DNA of 52,927 nt from Prochlorococcus sp. AG-347-L19 (GCA_003278895.1 QCCO01000006.1:1-52927); one strand, 5' to 3'; shown: positions 29,213 through 39,401, counted from the stretch's first letter. Numbers and translations are program-made. Notes: a model not told the origin generated them from the letters alone.

Positions 29213-30214
29213 GTGAATCAAACTTTAATTCAAGAAATTCTCGAAGTTGTCGAGCAAGCAGCTATTGCCTCAGCAAAACTAACAGGACTTGGTCAAAAAG
29301 ATGAAGCTGATGCTGCAGCTGTCGAAGCAATGAGATTGCGAATGGGCAAAATTGAAATGAAAGGGAAAATTGTTATTGGAGAAGGTGAAAGAGATGAAGC
29401 GCCCATGCTTTATATAGGTGAAGAGGTTGGTAGTGGAAGTGGCCCAGGGGTTGACTTTGCAGTAGATCCTTGTGAAGGAACTAATCTTTGTGCGAATAAT
29501 CAAAGAGGTTCTATGGCGGTTTTAGCTGCCTCTGATACGGGTGGTCTTTTCAATGCTCCTGATTTTTACATGAACAAATTAGCAGCGCCTCCTGCGGCCA
29601 AAGGTAAGGTTGATATTAGAAATTCAGCTACTGAAAACTTGAAGATACTAAGTGATTGCTTGGGCCTTTCTATTGATGAGCTTACTGTAGTTGTAATGGA
29701 TAGAACTAGACATAAAGATTTAATTAAAGAGATTCGAGGATGTGGCGCAAAAGTACAGCCGATTTCTGATGGTGATGTTCAAGCTGCGATTGCATGCGGT
29801 TTTGCAGGAACTGGAACACATTGCTTGATGGGTATAGGTGCAGCTCCAGAAGGTGTTATTTCAGCTGCTGCAATGAGAGCTCTCGGCGGACACTTTCAAG
29901 GACAACTAGTTTATGATCCGGCAATCGCTCAAACTTCTGAATGGGCTGATTACACAAAAGAAGGAAATATAAAACGTCTTAATGAAATGGGCATAACAGA
30001 TATAGATAAAATCTATGAAGCAAATGAATTGGCATCGGGAGAAAATGTTGTTTTCGCTGGAAGTGGAATAACTGATGGATTATTATTTGACGGAGTTAAA
30101 TTTGAAAGAGATTGTGTTAGAACAAGTAGTCTAGTTATTAGTACATTAGATAGTACTGCAAGGTTCACAAATACTGTCCATATAAAAGATGGTGCTAAGA
30201 GTATCAGCCTTTAA
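29213..30214 (+). CDS. glpX: fructose-1,6-/sedoheptulose-1,7-bisphosphatase (class II, GlpX type)
   Basis: This bifunctional phosphatase regenerates fructose 6-phosphate and sedoheptulose 7-phosphate in the cyanobacterial Calvin cycle. It has 333 residues. Metal-binding motifs include [18 protein letters not shown] (~57-75) and [14 protein letters not shown] (~84-97), plus the later [19 protein letters not shown] segment. It is a class II enzyme, matching cyanobacterial F-I type and related to bacterial GlpX. The start is GTG. It heads a run through hemA, glgC, gnd and pgl. Its regulation in other cyanobacteria includes AMP inhibition and redox control. Confidence 0.95.
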   Translation: MNQTLIQEILEVVEQAAIASAKLTGLGQKDEADAAAVEAMRLRMGKIEMKGKIVIGEGERDEAPMLYIGEEVGSGSGPGVDFAVDPCEGTNLCANNQRGSMAVLAASDTGGLFNAPDFYMNKLAAPPAAKGKVDIRNSATENLKILSDCLGLSIDELTVVVMDRTRHKDLIKEIRGCGAKVQPISDGDVQAAIACGFAGTGTHCLMGIGAAPEGVISAAAMRALGGHFQGQLVYDPAIAQTSEWADYTKEGNIKRLNEMGITDIDKIYEANELASGENVVFAGSGITDGLLFDGVKFERDCVRTSSLVISTLDSTARFTNTVHIKDGAKSISL

Positions 30215-30232
30215 AAATTTACTTTTGATTTT

Positions 30233-31543
30233 ATGCATATTGTTGTCGTCGGACTGAGTCATCGCACGGCACCTGTCGAAGTGCGAGAGAAGTTAAGTAT
30301 CCCTGATCAAACCATAACAGAGTCATTGAAAGCATTAAAAGCTTTCTCTGATGTATTAGAGGTGTCAATTTTAAGCACTTGTAATAGGCTGGAAATATAT
30401 GCGCTAGTAAAGGATAAAAATACTGGAATTTCATCTATTAAAGAATTCATATCAGAATATTCTGGAATTATTTTTGAAGATTTAAATCCACATCTTTTTT
30501 GCTTTAGACAGGAAGAAGCAGTTTTGCATTTGATGAAAGTCTCGGCAGGACTCGATAGCCTCGTTTTAGGGGAAGGACAAATCCTTTCGCAGGTAAAAAA
30601 AATGATGAGATTAGGTCAAGAGAATCAATCTACTGGCCCAATTCTTAATAGATTATTAACTCAATCAGTTAGTACAGGTAAAAAAGTAAGATCCGAAACA
30701 AATTTAGGAACTGGAGCTGTGTCAATCAGTTCAGCAGCGGTAGAACTAGCTCAATTAAAAATTGGACAAGAAAAGGGTTTTGATACTCTTGTAAGCTTGG
30801 AGTCAGAGAACGTTCTTGTTGTTGGCGCCGGACGAATGAGTAGGCTTTTAATAACTCATTTAAAATCTAAAGGATGTCATAAACTTATCCTTTTAAATAG
30901 AAATATTGATAGAGCATTAAATCTTGCTCAAGACTTCCCTGATTTAGATATTGTTTGTAAAGAGTTAAACGAATTAGAAGAAAACATATCATTATCTTCG
31001 CTAGTTTTCACCAGTACTGCTTCTGAAGAGCCAATTATTGATCTCGCAATAATTGAAAAATTAAATTTGAGTAATAGACTTAAATTTATTGATATTGGTG
31101 TACCGAGAAATATATCTAATGATGTCAAGCAACATGAATTTGTAAAATCATTTGATGTTGATGATTTACAAGAGGTCGTTTCGAGAAATCAGGAATTTAG
31201 ACAGAAAATAGCAAAGGAAGCGGAATCTTTAGTAGAAGAAGAAAGGATTATTTTTCTAGAATGGTGGGCAAGTTTAGAGGCGGTTCCAGTAATTAATAAA
31301 CTTAGATCAGATTTAGAGTTAATTAGAAAAGAGGAATTACAAAAAGCACTTAGTAGGATGGGACCAGATTTTTCGGCTCGAGAAAGAAAAGTTGTGGAAG
31401 CGCTTACTAAAGGAATTATCAATAAAATACTTCACACGCCTGTTACCAAGTTGAGAAGTCCTCAATCAAGAGAAGAAAGACAAGTTTCTTTAAAAATTGT
31501 TGAAAAATTATTTTCTCTGGTAGAAGAAGAAAAAAATAACTAA
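30233..31543 (+). CDS. hemA: glutamyl-tRNA reductase
   Basis: Converts glutamyl-tRNA to glutamate-1-semialdehyde, the first committed step toward heme, chlorophyll and bilins. The catalytic cysteine is Cys50 in LSTCNRLEIYA. The SAGLDSLVLGEGQILSQVK motif (~103-121) and the NADPH-binding VVGAGRMSRL (~195) are intact. The protein has 436 residues, the normal length. It sits 18 bases downstream of the FBPase/SBPase gene, so carbon fixation and tetrapyrrole synthesis may be co-transcribed. ATG start. Confidence 0.96.
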   Translation: MHIVVVGLSHRTAPVEVREKLSIPDQTITESLKALKAFSDVLEVSILSTCNRLEIYALVKDKNTGISSIKEFISEYSGIIFEDLNPHLFCFRQEEAVLHLMKVSAGLDSLVLGEGQILSQVKKMMRLGQENQSTGPILNRLLTQSVSTGKKVRSETNLGTGAVSISSAAVELAQLKIGQEKGFDTLVSLESENVLVVGAGRMSRLLITHLKSKGCHKLILLNRNIDRALNLAQDFPDLDIVCKELNELEENISLSSLVFTSTASEEPIIDLAIIEKLNLSNRLKFIDIGVPRNISNDVKQHEFVKSFDVDDLQEVVSRNQEFRQKIAKEAESLVEEERIIFLEWWASLEAVPVINKLRSDLELIRKEELQKALSRMGPDFSARERKVVEALTKGIINKILHTPVTKLRSPQSREERQVSLKIVEKLFSLVEEEKNN

Positions 31544-31672
31544 TTTTTCCCATTTATATTAAGTTTTTCTAGTGATTTATCGAAATACCTTCGTAAACTG
31601 ACCATTGGTATTTCTAAATATGCCCATAATCAGTTACTTTAAATAGTTGTATATCTACCTCTATTAGATTGA

Positions 31673-32968
31673 ATGAAGCGTGTGTTGGCCATAATCCTCG
31701 GAGGAGGAAAAGGTTCTAGACTTTACCCTTTAACAAAAATGAGGGCTAAACCTGCGGTGCCATTGGCAGGTAAGTATCGTTTAATAGATATCCCAATTAG
31801 TAATTGTATAAATTCTGGCATTGAAAAAATGTACGTATTGACCCAGTTCAATAGTGCATCTCTAAATAGACATATAGGAAGAACCTATAATTTAAATGGC
31901 CCTTTTGGTCAGGGATTTGTAGAGGTTTTAGCCGCGCAACAGACTCCTGATAGCCCTAAGTGGTTTGAAGGTACTGCTGATGCTGTAAGAAAATACCAAT
32001 GGTTATTTCAAGAATGGGATGTTGATGAATATTTAATATTGTCAGGCGATCAACTGTACAGAATGGATTACAGTTTATTTGTTCAACATCATAGAGATAA
32101 TGGTGCTGATTTAACTGTTGCAGCTTTACCTGTTGATGAAGCTCAAGCAGAGGGTTTTGGCCTCATGAGAACTGACGATCTTGGGAATATAAAAGAATTT
32201 AGTGAAAAGCCAACTGGAGAGAAGTTGAAGGCAATGGCAGTAGATACTTCAAAATTTGGATTAAGTAAAGAGTCAGCTGCCGAAAAACCTTATCTAGCCT
32301 CTATGGGTATTTACGTTTTTAGTAGAAATACCCTTTTCGATCTTTTAAATAAATTTCCTAATTATACGGATTTTGGTAAGGACATAATTCCAGAAGCACT
32401 TGATAGGGGAGATACTCTTAAAAGTTATGTATTTGATGATTATTGGGAAGATATCGGAACCATTGGGGCATTCTTTGAGTCCAACCTTGCCTTGACTGAG
32501 CAACCAAAACCTCCATTTAGTTTTTATGATGAAAAATTTCCAATTTATACAAGACCAAGATTTCTCCCCCCTTCTAAACTTGTAGATGCTCAAATTACTG
32601 ATTCAATAGTCTGTGAAGGTACAATCTTGAAGTCATGCAGTATTTTACATTGTGTTTTAGGGGTAAGAAGCAGGATTGAAAGTGATTCGGTTCTTGAGGA
32701 TACTCTTGTTATGGGGGCAGATTTCTTTGAATCGCCTGAAGAGAGGATTGAATTAAGAAAAGGAGGCGGAACACCTCTTGGAGTAGGTGAAGGAACTACA
32801 GTAAAAAGAGCAATTCTCGATAAGAATACAAGGATTGGGGATAATGTTGTGATAATTAATAAAGATCGAGTAGAAGAAGCAGATAAGCCAGAATTAGGCT
32901 TCTACATAAGAAATGGAATTGTTGTAGTTGTTAAAAATGCAACTATTGCAAACGGAACTGTTATTTAA
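31673..32968 (+). CDS. glgC: glucose-1-phosphate adenylyltransferase
   Basis: ADP-glucose pyrophosphorylase makes the sugar donor for glycogen and is the control point of carbon storage. The 431-residue protein has the nucleotidyltransferase start ([25 protein letters not shown]), the catalytic region DQLYRMDY (~125), the substrate-binding [13 protein letters not shown] (~93-105) and the C-terminal left-handed beta-helix with the regulatory site. In the family, 3-phosphoglycerate activates and phosphate inhibits. It lies 129 bases after hemA, so it may have its own promoter. Confidence 0.97.
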   Translation: MKRVLAIILGGGKGSRLYPLTKMRAKPAVPLAGKYRLIDIPISNCINSGIEKMYVLTQFNSASLNRHIGRTYNLNGPFGQGFVEVLAAQQTPDSPKWFEGTADAVRKYQWLFQEWDVDEYLILSGDQLYRMDYSLFVQHHRDNGADLTVAALPVDEAQAEGFGLMRTDDLGNIKEFSEKPTGEKLKAMAVDTSKFGLSKESAAEKPYLASMGIYVFSRNTLFDLLNKFPNYTDFGKDIIPEALDRGDTLKSYVFDDYWEDIGTIGAFFESNLALTEQPKPPFSFYDEKFPIYTRPRFLPPSKLVDAQITDSIVCEGTILKSCSILHCVLGVRSRIESDSVLEDTLVMGADFFESPEERIELRKGGGTPLGVGEGTTVKRAILDKNTRIGDNVVIINKDRVEEADKPELGFYIRNGIVVVVKNATIANGTVI

Positions 32969-33063
32969 ATTTTTTCGATCATTTTTCGCTGACATAAGTA
33001 TTTTTTTTGAGCAATTTTGTTTAGTTGCATGCACACTATATTTATTGAGTTTTTTAATTTTTT

Positions 33064-34482
33064 ATGTCCAAGGCACATTTTGGTTTAGTAGGTCTTGGTG
33101 TTATGGGCGAAAATTTAGTTCTTAACGCAGAGAGAAATGGATTTTCTAGTGTAGTTTTTAATAGAACTTACTCAAAAACTGAAGAATTCTTACAGGGTCG
33201 AGGCCTTGGGAAGAATATAGAAGGAGCTGAAACTCTTCAGGAATTTGTTAATAAGTTAGAGAGACCTAGAAGAATTCTTATGATGGTTAAAGCTGGGCCA
33301 GCAACAGATGCTGTCATTGATAATATTTCTGGATATCTCGAGGAAGGAGATTTATTAATAGATGGCGGTAACTCTCAATTTAAAGATACAGAAAGAAGGG
33401 TGAATACTCTTGAAAGTAAAAGTTTTGGATACATCGGAATGGGAGTCTCTGGGGGTGCCAAAGGAGCTCTAGAGGGTCCAAGCATGATGCCCGGCGGTAC
33501 TAAGGCTTCATATGATGCAATAGAGAGCTTACTAACAAAAATGGCTGCCAAAGTTGAAGACGGACCATGTGTTGCATATGTAGGCCCAGGCGGCTCAGGT
33601 CATTTTGTAAAAACTGTTCATAACGGAATTGAATATGGAATTGAACAAATACTTGCAGAAGCTTATGACCTTATGAAGAGAGTCAAAGGTATGAATGGAG
33701 AGCAGATGTCAGAGGTATTTGGTATTTGGAATAATACTGATGAATTAGCTTCTTATCTTGTTGAGATAACAGAGATTTGTCTAAATACAAAAGATGATAT
33801 AACTGGAGATGATGTCGTGGAAAAAATATTAGATAAAGCTGGCCAGAAAGGTACAGGTTTATGGACTGTTGTGAGTGCTCTAGAACTGGGGGTATCAGTC
33901 CCAACTATTTATGCATCTTTAAATGCAAGAGTAATGAGTTCTTTAAAAGAGCAACGTAGTGAGATTGAAAAAACTATTCCATCTAAAGAGATAGAGGATT
34001 TTGATTTAGGAAATGTATCAGATGGAATGAAACCTTTATTTGATGCTGTAGTCCTTGCCACAATTGCTAGCTATGCCCAAGGTATGGATATTTTAAGAGA
34101 AGCATCTTCAGTATATAACTATGGTTTGAATATGCCGTCAATTGCACAAATATGGAAAGGTGGTTGCATAATTAGATCAAAATTATTAAGTAAAATTCAA
34201 GATGCTTATAACAAAGATCCTGATCTAAAAAATTTAATTTTTGATGATTGGTTTAATAATGAAATCGCGACAAGATTAGATAACTTAGCTAAGGTAGTTT
34301 CTCTATCTACAAAGGCAGGTATACCAGTCCCATGCTTATCCAGTACTTTAGATTATTTGAATAGTTATAGAACCAATAGACTTCCTCAGAATCTTGTGCA
34401 GGCAATGAGAGACTGTTTTGGCTCTCATACATATGAAAGAATTGATAGGGAAGGTAGTTTTCATACTGAATGGATGAAATGA
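33064..34482 (+). CDS. gnd: 6-phosphogluconate dehydrogenase (decarboxylating)
   Basis: Oxidises 6-phosphogluconate to ribulose 5-phosphate, CO2 and NADPH in the oxidative pentose phosphate pathway. The 472-residue protein carries the NADP-binding GLGVMGENL, the substrate-binding signature GVSGGAKGALEGPSMMPGG (~128-146) and the catalytic GSGHFVKTVHNGIEYG with the lysine (~180-195). In cyanobacteria this pathway supplies NADPH in the dark. The 3' end overlaps pgl, the gene for the previous step of the pathway. Confidence 0.97.
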   Translation: MSKAHFGLVGLGVMGENLVLNAERNGFSSVVFNRTYSKTEEFLQGRGLGKNIEGAETLQEFVNKLERPRRILMMVKAGPATDAVIDNISGYLEEGDLLIDGGNSQFKDTERRVNTLESKSFGYIGMGVSGGAKGALEGPSMMPGGTKASYDAIESLLTKMAAKVEDGPCVAYVGPGGSGHFVKTVHNGIEYGIEQILAEAYDLMKRVKGMNGEQMSEVFGIWNNTDELASYLVEITEICLNTKDDITGDDVVEKILDKAGQKGTGLWTVVSALELGVSVPTIYASLNARVMSSLKEQRSEIEKTIPSKEIEDFDLGNVSDGMKPLFDAVVLATIASYAQGMDILREASSVYNYGLNMPSIAQIWKGGCIIRSKLLSKIQDAYNKDPDLKNLIFDDWFNNEIATRLDNLAKVVSLSTKAGIPVPCLSSTLDYLNSYRTNRLPQNLVQAMRDCFGSHTYERIDREGSFHTEWMK

Positions 34483-35207
34483 TTGAAAAGGTCAAAAATG
34501 GATACACCTTAAACATATACAAAGACAAGTTAGAACTATCAACAGCGGTTTTTAAGTTTATTCAAAGCCATATCATTCATACTTTAAAAAAGAAAGATAG
34601 ATTTAAATTTTGTGTAAGTGGAGGTTCAACTCCTAAATCTGTGTATCATCTCTTATCTAATAATGATCTTCAATGGGATATGGTTGATGTCTTTTTAGGA
34701 GATGAAAGATGTGTTGATCCAAATTCAGAATTAAGTAACTCGTTAATGTTGAGAAATTCTTTACTTTCTAATTTTGGATCTAAAGCTTATTTTTATGAAA
34801 TTTTCAATGATTTAAACGCTGATGATGAAACTACTAAAAATCAATTTATTTCTAAATTATTTGAAAAATGCGGATCAAACCCTCCAACTTTTGATTTAAC
34901 ATTATTAGGTCTTGGAGATGATGGTCATACAGCCTCACTATTCCCTTATCAAAAAAATAATAATGTAGATGATTTTGTTATTTTTAATGAAGGTAAAGGT
35001 TTAAAAAGAATTTCATTAACTCCAAAGGTTCTTTCAGCTTCTTCAAAGATAGTATTTTTAGTTAGTGGAGCTTCTAAAAGAATTGCTCTTGAAAGGTTAT
35101 TAGATGAAAAAGAGCCACCAGATAGAACACCATCAAAATTAATAAAATCTATTAATCAAATTTCAATATTTTGTGATCAAGAATCAGCAAAAGAATTAGA
35201 AATTTAG
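34470..35207 (+). CDS. pgl: 6-phosphogluconolactonase
   Basis: Hydrolyses 6-phosphogluconolactone to 6-phosphogluconate, the step before Gnd. The 245-residue protein contains the Pgl/NagB-like pattern: FCVSGGSTPKSVYHLL, DVFLGDERCVDP, LGLGDDGHTASLFP (with the catalytic His in GHT). Two starts are possible: the ATG at 34470 (13-base overlap with gnd) or the ATG three codons later at 34479, which gives an ATGA overlap with the gnd stop. The overlap strongly suggests co-translation of the two pathway enzymes. Confidence 0.95.
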   Translation: MDEMIEKVKNGYTLNIYKDKLELSTAVFKFIQSHIIHTLKKKDRFKFCVSGGSTPKSVYHLLSNNDLQWDMVDVFLGDERCVDPNSELSNSLMLRNSLLSNFGSKAYFYEIFNDLNADDETTKNQFISKLFEKCGSNPPTFDLTLLGLGDDGHTASLFPYQKNNNVDDFVIFNEGKGLKRISLTPKVLSASSKIVFLVSGASKRIALERLLDEKEPPDRTPSKLIKSINQISIFCDQESAKELEI

Positions 35208-35237
35208 TTAAAGTCTATTAATAATTTAAATTATTTA

Positions 35238-35786
35238 ATGAGTAAGAAAAAATTTTTATTCCAGAAAAAGGAGTTCGATGGTTGGAAAACATTAAATGAT
35301 ACTGTTATGGGCGGATCAAGTTCAGCTTTTTGTGAAAGCTCAAATTCGGGTTTGATATTAAAGGGTAATATTGTCGAGAAAGCAGGAGGATTTGTTAGTT
35401 GTAGATCTTCTATATATAAACCTTCTTTAAATGTATCTGAGTATTCATCCTTTGAATTAAATATTGATGGACAAGGAAGAACTTTTAAATTTGCTGTCGC
35501 TTGTGAAGATGATCTACTAGGACTAACCGAATTTATTCCTGGTGGACTTAGATGGATTAAATCATTTCCAACAAAAAAATTCGGGACAACAAATGTTCAA
35601 ATTCCTTTTAGTGAGTTAAAACCTTCAGTAAGAGCTAATAAAGTACGTTTCCCATTTAAATTCAAGCCATCTAAAATTAAAAGATTGCAATTACTACACT
35701 CTAAGTTCGGTGATGATGGATTACTTAATAATGAGTTTAAACAGGGTTCAATAAAAGTTTTAATTAAATCAATAAGTGTTATTTGA
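35238..35786 (+). CDS. CIA30-family protein
   Basis: The protein (182 aa) shows the beta-sandwich pattern of the CIA30 family (complex I intermediate-associated protein 30): WKTLNDTVMGGSSSAF near the N-terminus, GGFVSCRSSIY, and LNIDGQGRTFKFAV. In mitochondria CIA30 assists complex I assembly. Bacterial and cyanobacterial members are widespread with unproven roles, and NDH-1 assembly or carbohydrate binding are open ideas. No signal peptide. It follows pgl by 30 bases and overlaps the next gene by 11 bases, so all are probably on one transcript. Confidence 0.8.
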   Translation: MSKKKFLFQKKEFDGWKTLNDTVMGGSSSAFCESSNSGLILKGNIVEKAGGFVSCRSSIYKPSLNVSEYSSFELNIDGQGRTFKFAVACEDDLLGLTEFIPGGLRWIKSFPTKKFGTTNVQIPFSELKPSVRANKVRFPFKFKPSKIKRLQLLHSKFGDDGLLNNEFKQGSIKVLIKSISVI

Positions 35787-36162
35787 AAATCCACCTAAAA
35801 ATATAGAGAGCTTAATCGCTAAGTCAGCAGATTTAACAAATAAACCTTTTGTGCATTCTGTTGTAAAAATAAATGGTGAATACGAATTCGAAGATGAAGA
35901 TATTGATTTAACAGTTAATATCTTATGTAGAGATAAAGAAGGTAAAAGATTAGAAATTTATGATCTTGAATTAGAACTTTTTAAATCAAATAAACAGTTG
36001 GTTTTAGTAATCTCTAAGCTTAACTTCCCTGATGAACCAATATTATGGTGTGGAGTTAAAACATTATGGATGGATAGCAATAATGGGAAAAAATGCAATT
36101 CACCAAAATACAGCGCTAGATTGGAAAATTTAGCAAATAGGATAAAAAGTTTTATTGATTAA
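35776..36162 (+). CDS. hypothetical protein overlapping the CIA30-like gene
   Basis: I do not recognise this 128-residue protein. It is acidic in the middle (EYEFEDEDIDLTVNIL), rich in predicted beta strands, with a conserved-looking PDEPILWCGVKTLW segment and a basic C-terminal helix. There is no membrane segment or signal peptide. Chosen start is GTG at an 11-base overlap with the upstream CIA30-like gene. The overlap suggests the two act together. It converges on ilvD, with stops 20 bases apart. Confidence 0.6.
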   Translation: MLFENPPKNIESLIAKSADLTNKPFVHSVVKINGEYEFEDEDIDLTVNILCRDKEGKRLEIYDLELELFKSNKQLVLVISKLNFPDEPILWCGVKTLWMDSNNGKKCNSPKYSARLENLANRIKSFID

Positions 36163-36163
36163 G

Positions 36164-36192
36164 AAAAAAAATTGAGCTGATTTATAAATCAG
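36164..36192 (-). terminator. probable ilvD terminator overlapping its stop codon
   Basis: A perfect 16-base palindrome CTGATTTATAAATCAG (36177-36192) spans the ilvD stop codon. On the minus strand it is followed after a few bases by a run of eight T (the A-run near 36164-36170 on the plus strand). The stem is AT-rich and weak, so efficiency is uncertain. Confidence 0.45.
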
Positions 36193-37855
36193 TAACAGCC
36201 CCTAAACTTGATGTGCTTACGATTCTCGAATATTTTGAAAGAATTCCTCTTTTGTATTTTTGAATAGGTTTTACCCAATCTTTTTTTCTTTTTTCTAATT
36301 CTTCGTCAGATAAATCAACTTCAATTAGTTGTTTTACAGCATCTACTGTAATTAAATCACCTTGTTTTATTAGAGCAATATTTCCTCCTACAGCAGCCTC
36401 TGGAGCTATGTGACCCACAACAAGACCATAGGTACCGCCACTAAATCTGCCATCGGTAATTAAAGCCACCTTCTCTCCTAGCCCTTGACCAACAATTGCA
36501 GATGTTGGAGCTAACATCTCTCTCATACCTGGTCCTCCTACAGGACCTTCGTTTCTAATAACAACAACATCACCAGCTTTGATATCGTTATTTAATATCG
36601 ATTTTAAACAATCCTCTTCACTTTCAAAAATCTTTGCGGGACCTGTTAATACAGGGTTTTTTACTCCGCTAATTTTGGCTACAGAACCTTCGCTCGCTAA
36701 GTTACCTTTTAATATCGCTAGATGTCCTTTTTTATAAAGAGGGTCATCTATGTCTCTTATGACATTTTGATTTGTTGGAGGCTTATCTGGAATATTTTGT
36801 AAATATTCTGAGATGGTTTTTCCTTCAATGTTTTTGCAATCGCCATGAATTAATCCTGCATTCAAAAGTATTTTCATTACTTGTGGAATCCCACCTGCCT
36901 TATGAAGATCCACCGTCACATATTTACCACTCGGTTTAAGGTCACAAATAACGGGTACTTTTTGTCTGATTCTCTCAAAATCATTAATGTTGATATCTAT
37001 TCCTGCAGTATTCGCGATAGCTAAGATGTGCAATACCGCATTTGTTGATCCGCCAATTGCCATAATTACTGATATTGCATTTTCAAATGCTTTCTTAGTC
37101 ATTAGGTCTAGAGGTCTTATATCTTTTTCTATTGCAGAGACTAATATCTCTGCACTTTTATCTGCACTTAGTTCTTTTTCAAGATCTTCAGCAGCCATAG
37201 TGGAACTGTGAGGAAGACTTAACCCCAATACTTCAATAACCGCAGACATTGTGTTAGCTGTAAACATTCCTCCACAGCTACCAGCACCAGGAATACAATT
37301 TTTCTCAACTTGGATTAGCCTTTCTTCATTAATTTTGCCTGATGTTAATTGTCCAACAGCTTCAAATGCACTAACAACAGTAAGATCTTCTCCATGCAAT
37401 TTCCCAGGCTTTATTGTCCCTCCATAAATGAAAATTGAGGGAATATTCATTCTTGCAATCGCAATCATGGCACCCGGCATATTTTTATCACATCCACCTA
37501 TAGCAAGTACTCCATCCATACTCTGAGCATTGCATGCTGTTTCAATTGAATCAGCAATAACTTCTCTTGAAACTAGGGAATATTTCATGCCCTCTGTTCC
37601 CATAGAAATCCCATCACTTACTGTTATGGTCCCAAACATCTGAGGCATCCCTCCCGACCTTTTTATTGACTCTTCAGCTTTTAGAGCTAACTTATTTAAA
37701 CCCATATTGCATGGTGTTATGGTGCTGTATCCATTTGCAACTCCAATAATAGGTTTATTAAAATCTTCATCATTAAACCCAACAGCTCTTAACATCGATC
37801 TGTTAGGTGATCTTTGAACACCTTGGGTTATTGCAGATGATCTGAGTTTATTCAT
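36182..37855 (-). CDS. ilvD: dihydroxy-acid dehydratase
   Basis: IlvD makes the 2-oxoacid precursors of valine, isoleucine and leucine, and uses an Fe-S cluster. The 557-residue protein has [13 protein letters not shown] and [17 protein letters not shown], with cluster-binding cysteines, and the C-terminal [23 protein letters not shown] substrate site. All key motifs are intact. It is followed, on the same strand and further upstream, by two small genes with no obvious link to branched-chain synthesis. LeuB, a later enzyme of leucine synthesis, is about 11 kb away. Confidence 0.96.
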   Translation of the reverse strand: MNKLRSSAITQGVQRSPNRSMLRAVGFNDEDFNKPIIGVANGYSTITPCNMGLNKLALKAEESIKRSGGMPQMFGTITVSDGISMGTEGMKYSLVSREVIADSIETACNAQSMDGVLAIGGCDKNMPGAMIAIARMNIPSIFIYGGTIKPGKLHGEDLTVVSAFEAVGQLTSGKINEERLIQVEKNCIPGAGSCGGMFTANTMSAVIEVLGLSLPHSSTMAAEDLEKELSADKSAEILVSAIEKDIRPLDLMTKKAFENAISVIMAIGGSTNAVLHILAIANTAGIDININDFERIRQKVPVICDLKPSGKYVTVDLHKAGGIPQVMKILLNAGLIHGDCKNIEGKTISEYLQNIPDKPPTNQNVIRDIDDPLYKKGHLAILKGNLASEGSVAKISGVKNPVLTGPAKIFESEEDCLKSILNNDIKAGDVVVIRNEGPVGGPGMREMLAPTSAIVGQGLGEKVALITDGRFSGGTYGLVVGHIAPEAAVGGNIALIKQGDLITVDAVKQLIEVDLSDEELEKRKKDWVKPIQKYKRGILSKYSRIVSTSSLGAVTDL

Positions 37856-37878
37856 ATTATTTGAGAACCTTTTTTATT

Positions 37879-38169
37879 CTATTGCCCCAACTCTTCAAGT
37901 TGCTTCCTCACATCAGCAATTGCAGAATTAAGTTGCTCAACTTTCTTCTCTAGATTCTCTCCTTCAACTTCATTTATATTTTCATTTGAATCAATCGCTT
38001 CTGAACCGTCTTGAATTCTGGAGGTATACATCATTGCTTTTTGTTTTTTTTCCTCCTTCCTTTTGTCTGCTTCGGATATTAACCACCATGCTAGACCTGC
38101 TGCTCCAATAAAAGCACCACTTATTAATGATAAAAGATTATTTGAAGACGAATCTCTGTATTCAGACAT
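37879..38169 (-). CDS. small membrane protein with coiled-coil tail (96 aa)
   Basis: No family is recognised. The 96-residue protein has a single membrane helix (about residues 12-31, LISGAFIGAAGLAWWL), a basic stretch right after it (SEADKRKEEKKQK), an acidic linker, and a C-terminal heptad-like helix (LEKKVEQLNSAIADVRKQLEEL) that should dimerise. This looks like a small membrane scaffold with a cytoplasmic coiled coil. It sits 23 bases upstream of ilvD and 29 bases downstream of the UPRTase-like gene on the same strand. Confidence 0.65.
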   Translation of the reverse strand: MSEYRDSSSNNLLSLISGAFIGAAGLAWWLISEADKRKEEKKQKAMMYTSRIQDGSEAIDSNENINEVEGENLEKKVEQLNSAIADVRKQLEELGQ

Positions 38170-38198
38170 TGGTAAAATATTTACTCCTACATTCTATA

Positions 38199-38816
38199 TT
38201 AGTTCTTATCTTGAAATATAGTACTTAAACGCGATAAAGGATTCCCAATACCGGGTACCAATAATGGTGTTTTTTCGTCTTCCTCATCTATGCAAGAAGT
38301 GTAAATTACCTGATTCGGGAATAATTTTGCAATTTCATTTAACCCTTTATTTGAGCAAATAGCAGTTATTAAAAGAATCCTATTTGAATCAACACCTAAT
38401 TCCTTTAATTTAATTAAGGTTTCTAATGTGGTTGATTTTGTCGTTATTTGTTCTGAATAAAATATAACTCCTTCATTTGATTCAATAGTTTTAGGAAGTT
38501 CTCCTAATGAGAGGGTTGAATTAGGAATTACTTCTTTAGATCCAAACCAAAGAGATAACCCTTCGGGCAACATTGCGAGCACTTTTATTGGATAATCAGT
38601 ATTAATAAAGAATCCATCTGTGTCCCCATTATCAGTATTTACTATTTCTTTTTTATATGGCAGCCAATTACGTAATGCTTCATATGTAAGCCATTTCCCT
38701 AATTGCTCATATCCTGTTGAGTACAAAATATCTGGAGTATTTTTTTCTCGCAATATTGAAAGCCAATGTTTTATTAATGGATGAGGAGGAACAATAACCT
38801 TTAGTGACATTGCCAT
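38199..38816 (-). CDS. UPRTase-like protein with eroded PRPP loop
   Basis: The 205-residue protein has the uracil phosphoribosyltransferase fold: an N-terminal VIVPPHPLIKHWL, LTYEA (~43-47), and C-terminal IYTSCIDE...VPGIGNPLSRL (188-196) that would form the uracil site. However the position of the PRPP-binding DPMLATGGS motif reads YSEQITTKS (120-128), without the acidic pair and glycines. The upstream arginine region VPILRAG reads VLAMLPEG (79-86). It would often be annotated upp; catalytic activity looks doubtful. It may have a different substrate or a regulatory role. Divergent from the pentapeptide gene. Confidence 0.75.
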   Translation of the reverse strand: MAMSLKVIVPPHPLIKHWLSILREKNTPDILYSTGYEQLGKWLTYEALRNWLPYKKEIVNTDNGDTDGFFINTDYPIKVLAMLPEGLSLWFGSKEVIPNSTLSLGELPKTIESNEGVIFYSEQITTKSTTLETLIKLKELGVDSNRILLITAICSNKGLNEIAKLFPNQVIYTSCIDEEDEKTPLLVPGIGNPLSRLSTIFQDKN

Positions 38817-38879
38817 ATATTTTCCTTTAAGATAATCTTACAAACTTTAAATACTTAAGTTCTAAAATACAGTCTTATT

Positions 38880-39392
38880 ATGATTAAATCAATTGTTTTC
38901 CCCTCACTAAAGAATGCATTAATTACTTTGTTGTTCGTTGGGATTTTATTTTTTAATTCTGTAAATTCTGCATGGGCTAAACGACCTCCTGAGATTAGAA
39001 ACCAGCAAGACCTTAATTTAGAGCCAGATATGCATGGTCAAGATTTAAGCGGTAACGAATTCGTTAAGTTTGATTTGAATGGGTTTAATTTTAGCGAAAG
39101 TAATTTAGAAGGCGCGGTGTTCAATAATAGTAAATTGCAAAATTCAAAGTTTAATGGAGCCAATTTAAGAGATGCACTAGCTTATGCAACAGATTTCACA
39201 GATGCAGATCTTTCGGATGTTAATTTTACAAATGCTTTATTAATGGAGAGTAATTTTGAAGGAGCAAAAATAGATGGTGCAGATTTTACAGATGCAGTTC
39301 TTAGTCGTACACAACAAAAACAATTATGTGCGATTGCTAATGGCACAAATAGTTCTACAGGAGAAAGTACAGAATATAGCTTAGGTTGTTAA
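38880..39392 (+). CDS. exported pentapeptide-repeat protein
   Basis: A signal peptide (residues 1-33, ending AWA) precedes about 80 residues of A(D/N)LXX pentapeptide repeats, for example GANLRDALAYATDFTDADLSD (split across ~90-120), which fold into a right-handed quadrilateral beta-helix. Mature protein is ~137 residues and likely lies in the thylakoid lumen or periplasm. The C-terminus has two cysteines (in QLCAIANG and the final GC) that could form a disulfide. Lumenal pentapeptide proteins are common in cyanobacteria and their functions are mostly unknown. The CobW-like GTPase gene follows nine bases later. Confidence 0.85.
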   Translation: MIKSIVFPSLKNALITLLFVGILFFNSVNSAWAKRPPEIRNQQDLNLEPDMHGQDLSGNEFVKFDLNGFNFSESNLEGAVFNNSKLQNSKFNGANLRDALAYATDFTDADLSDVNFTNALLMESNFEGAKIDGADFTDAVLSRTQQKQLCAIANGTNSSTGESTEYSLGC

Positions 39393-39401
39393 TCTTAAAA
39401 A

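Noticed and set aside
30231..30434. 67-codon minus-strand frame opposite the start of hemA
   Set aside because: It is fully antisense to the conserved N-terminus of hemA and has no family features.
32928..33125. 65-codon hydrophobic frame bridging glgC and gnd
   Set aside because: It overlaps both flanking genes in another frame. The hydrophobic look comes from the T-rich intergenic region.
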